Shown here: positions 1 through 11,212 of the stretch, one piece after another | Position numbering within the stretch: the stretch's first letter is position 1 | How the letters are laid out: each line of letters starts with the position of its first letter | Notes under the pieces: generated by a model | Database searches by the model: none | What the model was told of the DNA's origin: nothing | What the model saw: the letters and a program-made list of their open reading frames with translations, nothing else | Translations under genes and position numbers: made by a program | From: Myxococcus virescens | GTDB lineage: Bacteria; Myxococcota; Myxococcia; Myxococcales; Myxococcaceae | Assembly (NCBI RefSeq): GCF_900101905.1 | Contig: NZ_FNAJ01000017.1 | Location: 1 to 64,000 of the forward strand | DNA: 64,000 bases | Reading direction: 5' to 3'

Positions 1-206
1 GCCGAGCTTGCCTCGACTCTCCACCGGGCACCTCTCCCGGATGCGCTCGCCTTCAGCGCATCCTGACTGGTGCGTTCACCGGTTGAGACCGCCGACAAAA
101 GTCCCGACATTTCCGAACAGCGACCTCGCATGGTCGCTCCGGAGGGGTCCAGTCAGCGCCCCTGGAGGCCATCGGCGCCGGACATGTCAGCACCCGCCCC
201 AGTGGT

Positions 207-1073
207 TCAACGCGCGGCCCTGGCAGCCGCGCGGGCCGTTTCCAGGCCATCGAGGAACGTGACGATGCGCTGGGCGCATCGCTCCGGCTGCTCCAGCGGG
301 AAGAGGTGCCCCGTGCCGGGAAGCTCCTCCGTCTGGGGATCATTCAAGGTGAGGCGGGCCCGCGCCAGCGCGTCGCGCGTCAGCGTGTCGGACTCACCGC
401 CGCGAATCACCAGTGACGGGACGTTCACAGTGCCCAGCTCGCGCCAGACATCCTTCGGAGACGTCTCGAAGACACGCGCCTCCCAGGCCTTGGGGATGGT
501 CAGCCGGAAGCCGCCGCTCGGGGCCTCGGTGAGGCCGTGGGTGATGTAGTCCTGGAAGCACTCCGGGTCGAAGCGCGCGAACAGCGGCTTCTTGCCGTAG
601 CTTCGCGCGGCCTCTTCACGAGCGCCCCACGACTCACGCCGCCGCCGCGCCAGACTCGCGGGCGGCACGCGGCTTCGCAGCCCGAGCAGCGTCAAGGCAC
701 GGAGCGCCCATTCCCGCGCCCCCGTGAACAACACCGGGTCCAACGCCACCACGGCCCGGAAGAGCGCAGGCGCCTTCGCGGAGGCCAGCAGCGTCGCCAC
801 GCCGCCCATGCTGTGCCCCACGCCCACGACACCCTGCACGCCGTACGCACGCAGGGCGTGAATCAGGTCATCCGCCATGTCATCCCAGGTCCGCAGCTCG
901 CGCGGGTCGGAGCCCGGAACGAGGCATCGCGTGCGAAGCGTGAAGACGCGGTAGCGCGGCTTCAGGTGCTCGATGAGTTTGCGGTAGCACCCCGGAGGAA
1001 AGCCGTTGGCGTGGGCCAGGTGCAGCACCGGACCGGTGCCGCCCCAGTCCTCCATCTGAAGGGCGTCGTGCAT
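207..1073 (-). CDS. alpha/beta-fold hydrolase
   Basis: 288 residues. The nucleophile elbow GHSMGG (Ser near residue 98) and the AHANGFPPG segment near residue 20 (the oxyanion-side HG-like loop) are typical of alpha/beta hydrolases. A late Asp (ESD, about residue 229) and His (GTGHLFPLE, about residue 257) complete a plausible Ser-Asp-His triad. The family includes esterases, lactonases and epoxide or haloalkane hydrolases; the substrate cannot be read from the sequence. There is no signal peptide, so it is probably cytoplasmic. The next gene on the same strand (MnmC-like) ends 153 bases upstream, so this could be the last gene of that operon or have its own promoter. An internal ATG six codons in is an alternative start. 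Confidence 0.85.
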   Translation of the reverse strand: MHDALQMEDWGGTGPVLHLAHANGFPPGCYRKLIEHLKPRYRVFTLRTRCLVPGSDPRELRTWDDMADDLIHALRAYGVQGVVGVGHSMGGVATLLASAKAPALFRAVVALDPVLFTGAREWALRALTLLGLRSRVPPASLARRRRESWGAREEAARSYGKKPLFARFDPECFQDYITHGLTEAPSGGFRLTIPKAWEARVFETSPKDVWRELGTVNVPSLVIRGGESDTLTRDALARARLTLNDPQTEELPGTGHLFPLEQPERCAQRIVTFLDGLETARAAARAAR

Positions 1074-1226
1074 GTCCGGTCGATTAACCCGGACCGCGGC
1101 GAATGTCTTCCGTCACTCGGAGCCCGCACGCAGAGGCGGAAGCAGCACCCGCCCCGGAAACCCGACCCAACGCCGTGCCGAGCCACACAGCGTGGCGTGC
1201 CGAAGGGCACCCTGCGGGCCGGCCCG

Positions 1227-5157
<3,931 letters not shown>

Positions 5158-5183
5158 TCCCTCCGACACCGGCCAGAAACACG

Positions 5184-5230
5184 AATCGCCGCCCGGCCCG
5201 GGGATGCGCTCCCGGGGCGAGGCGGCGATT
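5184..5230. terminator. hairpin terminator candidate after the ABC-F gene
   Basis: A perfect 10-base inverted repeat, AATCGCCGCC (5184-5193) and GGCGGCGATT (5221-5230), encloses two further CCCGGG blocks able to pair. It lies 27 bases after the ABC-F stop and ahead of a minus-strand ORF end. No T-run follows on either strand, so if it terminates transcription it is not a textbook intrinsic site. Confidence 0.55.
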
Positions 5231-5253
5231 GTCGTTGCGCCGTCTGGCGCGAG

Positions 5254-5478
5254 CTACGGCATCGGGTTGACGTAGCCGAACGAGGACATGCGCACCGACC
5301 AGTCACTCGCCGAGTCCGTGTCCCCCTGCCCGTATCGCCCCAACGACATGGCCAGCCCCGGCGTACCGAAGGCCGGGGTCCAGTCCACTGAGATGTACCA
5401 CGCATCCGGATAGGCGCAGAGCACACCGGAGCAGTCCGCCGGCCACCACTGACCCTGGTGCCGCGAGTCAAAAGCCAC
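5254..5478 (-). CDS. short hypothetical ORF, possibly the 3' remnant of a secreted protein gene
   Basis: 74 codons from GTG. The translation is rich in Trp, Tyr, Asp and Gly (QGQWWPADCSG, DAWYISVDW, SLGRYGQGD) and looks more like real protein than the shadow frames around it, with two cysteines. An in-frame stop lies only three codons upstream of the GTG, and I see no clear ribosome-binding site. It may be the C-terminal fragment of a degraded extracellular protein gene. I recognise no domain. It sits alone between the ABC-F terminator and the YihY gene. Confidence 0.3.
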   Translation of the reverse strand: MAFDSRHQGQWWPADCSGVLCAYPDAWYISVDWTPAFGTPGLAMSLGRYGQGDTDSASDWSVRMSSFGYVNPMP

Positions 5479-5527
5479 CCGTCGTCACGCGCGAACGCCC
5501 CGGCGTCACTGGGGAAAGAAGGACCGT

Positions 5528-6607
5528 CTACCGGGGGGCCGACTTGCGCAGCAGGAACAACCCCAGGCCCATGCCCACGGTCCACTTGAGGGCCGCCGCG
5601 AGCGGCGTGTCACGCAGCCTGGGTGGAGCGGACGGCGGGCCATCCAGGGGCCGGCCCGTCACCGGGTCCACCACGGGCTGGAAGCCCGGAGCGCCCGGAA
5701 GCGACGCGCCTCCCGCCTCCAGCTCCGTCTTGGTGGCGGTCAGTGCCTTGCCCTGCTCCGGGTCCTTCTGGCCCGGCGCCTTTCCGTCCGGGGAACGGTG
5801 CTCGAGGATGGCGTTGATTTCCGCGCCCAGCAGGATGACCTGCGCGGAGATCCACATCCACAGCAGCATGACGATGACACCGCCGATGGCGCCGTAGTTG
5901 ACGTCGTACTTGCCGAAGTTGGCCACATACTGGGAGAAGCCCCACGACGCGAACACCCAGATGAGCACGCCCACCACCGAGCCCGGGGTGATGAATCGGA
6001 ACTTCTGATTCACGTCCGGCAGCACGTAGTACAGCACCGCCCACAGGAACATCATCAGCAGGCCCGCGACCGGGAGCCGCAGCCACATGAGCACGGTGCC
6101 CAACCCGCCGGGGAGCTTGCCAGCGATGACGGGCGTAACGACGACCGCGAACGCCGCGAAGATGGCCACCGCCGCTCCGCCCAGTGTCACCAGCAGCGCG
6201 ATGCCGCGCAGCTTCCAGATGGGACGCGACTCCGTCACGCCGTAGACCTTGTTGAGCGCCGTCATCAGCGCCACCACGCCCGCGGAGGCCGCCCAGACGG
6301 CGCCGACACCGCCCACCGTCAGCAGCCCCACCGGCCGGCTGTTCGCCAGCGCCTCGATGCGCTCGCTCAGAATGGACGTCACTTCCCGGGGCGCCACCCG
6401 CGCCAGCTCCTGGATGAGCACCTGGGCCTGGGCGGGCTCGATGAGGAGCCCCGCCAGCGACACCAGGAACAGCAGGAATGGGAACAGCGCCAGAATCATC
6501 CGGAAGGTGAGCGCGCCAGCGACGTCCCCCACCTCGTCGCGCGTCCACTCGTCCTTCAGCGCCAGAAAGAACTTCTTCCAGCCCATTCCCTTGCCAGGGA
6601 GAACCAT
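5528..6607 (-). CDS. YihY/BrkB-family inner-membrane protein
   Basis: 359 residues. About six hydrophobic helices occur between residues 25 and 260, starting with GALTFRMILALFPFLLFLVS, a form of the A(L/I)(S/T)YY.LLSLFP signature of the YihY/virulence-factor-BrkB (UPF0761) family. Later segments GALYY-like WAVLYYVLPD and YGAIGGVIVMLLWMW, then GAEIN, are typical of the family. The C-terminal 100 residues are Pro/Gly-rich and end in a short hydrophobic stretch followed by RKSAPR. GAGGAGG lies just upstream of the ATG. The molecular function of the family is unsettled; early annotation as ribonuclease BN was wrong. It is divergent from the PEGA operon. Confidence 0.9.
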   Translation of the reverse strand: MVLPGKGMGWKKFFLALKDEWTRDEVGDVAGALTFRMILALFPFLLFLVSLAGLLIEPAQAQVLIQELARVAPREVTSILSERIEALANSRPVGLLTVGGVGAVWAASAGVVALMTALNKVYGVTESRPIWKLRGIALLVTLGGAAVAIFAAFAVVVTPVIAGKLPGGLGTVLMWLRLPVAGLLMMFLWAVLYYVLPDVNQKFRFITPGSVVGVLIWVFASWGFSQYVANFGKYDVNYGAIGGVIVMLLWMWISAQVILLGAEINAILEHRSPDGKAPGQKDPEQGKALTATKTELEAGGASLPGAPGFQPVVDPVTGRPLDGPPSAPPRLRDTPLAAALKWTVGMGLGLFLLRKSAPR

Positions 6608-6853
6608 TCCGCCTCCTCGGAGGTGCCGCGACCGGGGGAACGATGCGCATTCCCCACACCCCAGGCGACCTCCAGCCCCCAGCTTCCCTGCATGCGGCCG
6701 GAGGGCAGGCGAGCAGGAAGCCCCTGGAAGGCGGCTTCCCTGAAATCCCTCTGTTCTCGGACCTCCCCCCTAGGCAGGAGAGCGTTCATTGGCGTACACC
6801 TTGGACGGGGGCCGCCGGTCGGTTCCGCCGCGGCCCTCTCCCCCGAGGACGCC
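6608..6853. promoter_or_regulatory. divergent intergenic region, YihY gene / PEGA operon
   Basis: 246 bases between divergent genes; promoters for both are expected here. No gene, strong palindrome or clear -35/-10 pair is seen. GAGGA at 6845-6849 is the ribosome-binding site of the PEGA gene. Confidence 0.35.
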
Positions 6854-8404
6854 ATGTTCGTCTCCTGTCTCCTGAGTGTCAGCCTGGCGCTGAGCGCCGG
6901 CGCCGCACCCGGAATGCCTCCGGACACCCAGGCCCCCACCCCTTCGCAAACGCTGTGGCTCGTCCAGGCCCTGTACCCAGGACAGGACGCGTTGTTGCAA
7001 CGCACCGAGGAAGGGATTGCCGCGCTGATACCGCAGGACGTGCAGGCGGAGCAGCTCATCGGCCGGGGCGCCCTGGCCATGCACCTGAAGGGCCAGGGCG
7101 GCGACCTGCGCTGCGTATCCGGCGAGGCGCGCTGCCGGGAGCCGCTGGAGGCGTACCTTGAGTCACTGGGCCTGGAGCGCGTGGTGCTGGTGCAGGTGGG
7201 CCAGGACGACGCCGGCTACCGCTTCCGCGCCGTCAGCATCCGGACCGGCACGGGCGCCCGGGGTCAGGCGGAGACGGCGAACCCCGCGTTCGAGAAGGCC
7301 CTGGCCGGCGTGCTGGTGAAGTTCCTGTCGCTCAATGCCACGGTGGTGGCGGAGACGACGCCCGCGGGGGCCACCGTCTTCATCGACGGCGTGAAGGTGG
7401 GCGCCACGCCCTTCACCACGGAGGTGCTGCCGGGTGAGCACACCTTCCGCTTCGAGCTGGCTTCGCACCTTCCGAAGGAAGAGACGCGCGTGCTGAGCTC
7501 GCGCCAGCAGGTGAAGCTGGACGCCGCTCTGGAGAAGGTGCCCGCGCGGCTGGTGGTGAAGGCGCAGCCAGAGGGCGCGGAGATTCGCGTGGACGGCCAG
7601 CCGGTGGGGACCACCGCGGTGGACCAGGGCATCCAGCCCGGCACGCGCAGGGTGTCGCTGACGCTGGACGGCTACGAGCCCCACGAGGTGAAGGCGGAGA
7701 TCGCGCCCGGCGAGACATACACGCTGGAGCACGCGTTGACGCCCACCTCCATGCAGTCCTTCAAGCTGGCCATGCGCCGCCGCAAGGAAGCCACCATGGC
7801 GCGGCAAAGCTACCTGGAGGCCTCGTTCGAGATGCAGCGCCTCACGGGCACGTCGCTGGCGTCCCAGCCGCTGAGCACCTCGGAGGAGCTGGAGAGCCTG
7901 CGCACCCGGGACGTGCGCGCGCCGGGCTCGCGCAACCTGCGCGGCGTGGGCGTCGAGTACGGCCGCTATGGCCAGTTCTTCGGCGTCATGCTGGTGGGCG
8001 CCACCTACGCCTCCACGGGCGACACCTGGACGCTGGGCATCGACGTACCGCCTGGCGTGGGCGGCGCGGGGCCGGACGGCGTGTCGTCGCTGGACACGCA
8101 GGTGCAGGCGGTGTCGCTGCGCGCGCTCCAGCCGCAGCTGCGCTACGTGCTCGGGCCCGTGTCCTTCGCCCTCCAGGTGGGACTGGAGGGCCGAGGACTG
8201 CTGGTGAAGGAACGCGCGGGTGACGCGGCCATCTTCAAGGACGGCCTCTACGCGCTGGACCTGCACGCGTCCGGACAGGCCACCGCGCGCATCTTCGTAT
8301 ACGAGGGCCTGTACGCCTCCGTCGCGTACCAGCACAGCTTCACGCTGCTGAAGAAGATTGCCGGAACGAGCAACATTCGCGGAGGGCTGGGCTATGCGTT
8401 CTGA
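6854..8404 (+). CDS. PEGA-domain protein with a probable outer-membrane barrel C-terminus
   Basis: 516 residues. An N-terminal signal peptide (hydrophobic MFVSCLLSVSLALSAGAA) directs export. Residues about 165-300 hold two PEGA repeats (TTPAGATVFIDGVKVGATP and QPEGAEIRVDGQPVGTT), beta-sandwich modules found in surface proteins. The C-terminal third alternates hydrophobic and polar residues in strand-like blocks and ends GLGYAF; a terminal Phe is the usual outer-membrane barrel signal. GAGGA sits four bases before the ATG. The gene overlaps the next one by 11 bases and is probably co-transcribed with a TPR protein and a Ser/Thr kinase. The role is not known; a cell-envelope protein linked to kinase signalling is an inference from context. 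Confidence 0.75.
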   Translation: MFVSCLLSVSLALSAGAAPGMPPDTQAPTPSQTLWLVQALYPGQDALLQRTEEGIAALIPQDVQAEQLIGRGALAMHLKGQGGDLRCVSGEARCREPLEAYLESLGLERVVLVQVGQDDAGYRFRAVSIRTGTGARGQAETANPAFEKALAGVLVKFLSLNATVVAETTPAGATVFIDGVKVGATPFTTEVLPGEHTFRFELASHLPKEETRVLSSRQQVKLDAALEKVPARLVVKAQPEGAEIRVDGQPVGTTAVDQGIQPGTRRVSLTLDGYEPHEVKAEIAPGETYTLEHALTPTSMQSFKLAMRRRKEATMARQSYLEASFEMQRLTGTSLASQPLSTSEELESLRTRDVRAPGSRNLRGVGVEYGRYGQFFGVMLVGATYASTGDTWTLGIDVPPGVGGAGPDGVSSLDTQVQAVSLRALQPQLRYVLGPVSFALQVGLEGRGLLVKERAGDAAIFKDGLYALDLHASGQATARIFVYEGLYASVAYQHSFTLLKKIAGTSNIRGGLGYAF

Positions 8405-9386
8405 CCTGCGGCGCCTGACGTGGGCCTGTGTGCTGCTGACGTGTGGCCTGTCCCTGGCCGAGCCCCTGGTGGGGCCCTCCGTCGGCCGTGGCGATGCGCT
8501 GCTGGCCGAGGGCACCCGCCTCTACAACAAGCGCAAGCACAAGGACGCGGCGGAGGTGTTGCTCCAGGCCACGCGCGCCAACCCGTCCCTGCTGCCCGCC
8601 TACCTGGGCCTTGCCCGCGCGCGTATGGGGGCCAAGGACGTCCCCGGTGCCTGCGCCGCCTACCGCGCCTACGTGCGCAGCGCGCCGGACATCCAGGACC
8701 GCACCAAGGCGCAGCGCGAGCTGGCCCTGTGCGAGCGCAAGCTGAAGGCCGCGCGCCGCAAGAAGCGCAACAAGGTGCCGCCCGACATGACGGCCCGGCA
8801 CGTGGAGCTGAAGGCCGGCTTCTTCGCCGCGCTGGAGGAAGGCCGGCTGGTCGGCCCCGGCGCCGCGGGCGAGACGCTGCGCACGCTGGTGTCAGAGGGC
8901 TACCTGGGCACGGACCTGGGAGACATGGCCGCGCGGCTGAGCGCGGCCTCCCAGGCCACCACCGACGACCTGCACCAGCGGGCCCTGGCCGGTGAAGCCC
9001 TCCCCCCGGCGCGCCTGCGGGAGTCCGGCGCGCTCTTCGACCTGGCTCGCGACACGGGGGAGCCGTCCGCCAAGGCCGCTGCCCAGGCGCCTTTCCTGGA
9101 CGGGCTCGCGGCGCTCCAGAGTGGAGACTCCGCCGGGGCGCAGCGCCTGTTCGCGAAGGCCGCATCCGCGGCGCCCGAGCGCACCGAGTACCGCGTGTGG
9201 CGCGCTGCCGCGCTCCAGCGCGCCGGAGATTTGGACGGCGCGCTGACGGTGCTGGAGACGGACCTGCCGCAAGATGCGCGCACGGACGTGCTGCGCGCGG
9301 CCTCCGCCCAGCGGAAGTCCCCCGAGGCGGGGGCTCGCGAGTTGGAGCGCATCCTCTTCCAGCGCTACGCCCCGGCCACGCGCTGA
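8394..9386 (+). CDS. exported TPR-like protein
   Basis: 330 residues. The start ATG is preceded by GGAGGG (8381-8386) and lies inside the end of the PEGA gene. An N-terminal hydrophobic stretch (TWACVLLTCGLSLAEP) looks like a signal peptide; LLTC is a poor lipobox because Thr, not Gly/Ala/Ser, precedes Cys. The next 90 residues are a tetratricopeptide-like region (GTRLYNKRKHKDAAEVLLQA, then PAYLGLARARMGAKDVPGA), followed by a basic segment AARRKKRNK. Further helical repeats occur near residues 235-310 (GLAALQSGDSAGAQRLFAKA). It probably works as a periplasmic scaffold with its neighbours; no enzyme motif is visible. Confidence 0.7.
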   Translation: MRSDLRRLTWACVLLTCGLSLAEPLVGPSVGRGDALLAEGTRLYNKRKHKDAAEVLLQATRANPSLLPAYLGLARARMGAKDVPGACAAYRAYVRSAPDIQDRTKAQRELALCERKLKAARRKKRNKVPPDMTARHVELKAGFFAALEEGRLVGPGAAGETLRTLVSEGYLGTDLGDMAARLSAASQATTDDLHQRALAGEALPPARLRESGALFDLARDTGEPSAKAAAQAPFLDGLAALQSGDSAGAQRLFAKAASAAPERTEYRVWRAAALQRAGDLDGALTVLETDLPQDARTDVLRAASAQRKSPEAGARELERILFQRYAPATR

Positions 9387-9422
9387 CCGCGGTCCCCTCC
9401 CCTCCTGCCCTGCAAGGACACC

Positions 9423-11180
9423 ATGTCGCTCTTCATCTGCCAGCGGTGCGAGACCCAGCATGAGAAGTGGGACGGCGCCTGTCTGGCCTGTGGTGGCACC
9501 GAGCTGCTGACGGTGGCGCCGGCCGTGGACCGGATGCTCGGCCGTGTCGTGGCGGGCCGCTTCCGCATCCTCCGGCGGCTGGGCCAGGGCGGCATGGGTT
9601 CGGTGTACCTGGCCGAACAGGTGGGCATCGGCCAGCAGGTGGCGATGAAGTTCCTCAACAGCGGCCTGTCCATGGACCCGGACGTGGCCCGCCGCTTCCT
9701 CAACGAAGCCAAGAGCTACGCGCGGGTGGCCCACCCCAACGCGGTGACGCTGCACGACTTCGGGCAGGACGAGGAAGGCAGCCTCTACATCTCCATGGAG
9801 TACGTGGAGGGGGATGACCTCAAGAGTCTGCTCGCCACGTGTGGCCGGCTCGCGCTCGACGAGGCCGTGGACATCGTCCTCCAGGTGGCGGACGTGCTCG
9901 CCTATGCCCACGCGCGCCAGGTCATCCACCGCGACCTCAAGCCGGAGAACATCATGGTCCGGCAGGGCATGCGCGGCTGGCATGTGAAGGTGCTGGACTT
10001 CGGCATCGCCCGAATCACCGACGGCGCGACACGGCTCACCATCCAGGGCTCGGTGGCCGGCACGCCGCGCTACATGTCCCCCGAGCAGGCCATGGGCCTG
10101 GACGTGGACGCCCGCGCCGACGTGTACGCGGTGGGCATCGTCCTCTTCGAGCTGCTCACCGGTCAGCAGCCCTTTGACGGCAACAGCGTCTCCGAAATCA
10201 TGCAGAAGCAGGTCCACCAGCCCATGCCACGACTGGCGCAGGTGACGGCGGACCTCCAACATCCAGCTGTCGACGCCGTCATCCAGAAGGCCACCGCGAA
10301 GCGCCGCGAGGAGCGCTACGCCACCATGGAGGCCTTCGCGTCGGACCTGGTCAACGCGCTGCCCACCCTCACCAGCCGGCGCGCCGTCAGTGGCATCAAC
10401 CCCGCCATCACCGGCGGTGGCCTCGAACCAGCGCGACCGGCCACGCTCCTCTTTGGCACGGAAGGCTCCGAGGCCACCCTGGTCCGCGCCGCCCCGGCGG
10501 AGGCCGCGCCGGTGACAGGCACCGCGCCCATTCCACTGACCCAGCCCGCCGCGCCCTCCGGGCTCCGGGTAGGCGCGGAGGGCTTCAACAAGACGGCGCA
10601 CGCGGCCTCTCCCTACGCGGCGCCGAAGCGCTCGAAGTCCAGCACGGTGGTGGGGCTGGGCATCGCGGGCGTCCTGCTCCTGGGCGGCGTGGGCCTCGTG
10701 GCCATCCGGGGCGGGAGCGGCGACGCCGTCAACGAGGGAACCCTGGTTCCAGTCGCCTCCCCGACGCAACCGGCGCCCCCCGCCAATGAGGCCGGAGCCT
10801 CACCTCACGCCACCACCGGGAGGGTGGAGACGGCGCCCGACGATGTCGCGACCCGGCAGCTCAAGGTGCTCGCGGCGGGACAGGCCATCGACATCGGCAA
10901 TGACTTCAACGAAGGCCGGCTGGACAGCGCGATGAAACGGCTGGCCCAGGCACGGAGCCTGGGATTGGAGGCCGTCGAGCCCGAGCTGGCGGCGCTCGCG
11001 GGCAAGGTGGAGGACGCCTCGAAGCGCATGGCCCGCGCCCGCGCCCTGGAGAACGACGGCAACTGCGAGACGGCCATCACCCTCTATCGCGCCCTGAAGC
11101 GCGACCATCCGCAGCTCGTGGAGGCCCAGCGGGGCATCCGGCGCTGCCAGGACATGCTGCCTCCAGAGGTGTCCGACTAG
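9423..11180 (+). CDS. membrane Ser/Thr protein kinase with N-terminal zinc ribbon
   Basis: 585 residues. Four Cys at 6, 9, 20 and 23 (CQRC, CLAC) form a zinc-ribbon-like knuckle. A complete Hanks-type kinase domain follows (about 46-315): glycine loop GQGGMGSV, Lys76 in VAMK, catalytic HRDLKPEN at 169-176, DFG at 192-194, and the GTPRYMSPEQ activation segment. One transmembrane helix lies near 407-427 (VGLGIAGVLLLGGVGLVAI). The extracytoplasmic C-terminus is helical and TPR-like. All catalytic residues are present, so it should be active. It is third in an operon with the PEGA and TPR genes (36-base gap), suggesting envelope sensing. Confidence 0.92.
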   Translation: MSLFICQRCETQHEKWDGACLACGGTELLTVAPAVDRMLGRVVAGRFRILRRLGQGGMGSVYLAEQVGIGQQVAMKFLNSGLSMDPDVARRFLNEAKSYARVAHPNAVTLHDFGQDEEGSLYISMEYVEGDDLKSLLATCGRLALDEAVDIVLQVADVLAYAHARQVIHRDLKPENIMVRQGMRGWHVKVLDFGIARITDGATRLTIQGSVAGTPRYMSPEQAMGLDVDARADVYAVGIVLFELLTGQQPFDGNSVSEIMQKQVHQPMPRLAQVTADLQHPAVDAVIQKATAKRREERYATMEAFASDLVNALPTLTSRRAVSGINPAITGGGLEPARPATLLFGTEGSEATLVRAAPAEAAPVTGTAPIPLTQPAAPSGLRVGAEGFNKTAHAASPYAAPKRSKSSTVVGLGIAGVLLLGGVGLVAIRGGSGDAVNEGTLVPVASPTQPAPPANEAGASPHATTGRVETAPDDVATRQLKVLAAGQAIDIGNDFNEGRLDSAMKRLAQARSLGLEAVEPELAALAGKVEDASKRMARARALENDGNCETAITLYRALKRDHPQLVEAQRGIRRCQDMLPPEVSD

Positions 11181-11194
11181 GCGGTAGAGCCCCG

Positions 11195-11210
11195 GCCGGC
11201 GTGGGCCGGC
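11195..11210. terminator. hairpin in the gap between convergent genes
   Basis: GCCGGC (11195-11200), loop GTGG and GCCGGC (11205-11210) form a six-pair GC stem inside the 32-base gap between the convergent kinase and NRPS genes. It could stop transcription from both sides. There is no T-run. Confidence 0.45.
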
Positions 11211-11212
11211 GC

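Noticed and set aside
1-206. Possible gene fragments at the window start
   Set aside because: Short frames on both strands lack motifs, starts or ribosome sites; nothing supportable.
5798-6853. Long open frame upstream of the PEGA gene
   Set aside because: It is antisense to the YihY gene, low in hydrophobic structure, and rich in His/Arg/Gln as GC-driven shadow frames are. The signal peptide and GAGGA site fix the start at 6854.
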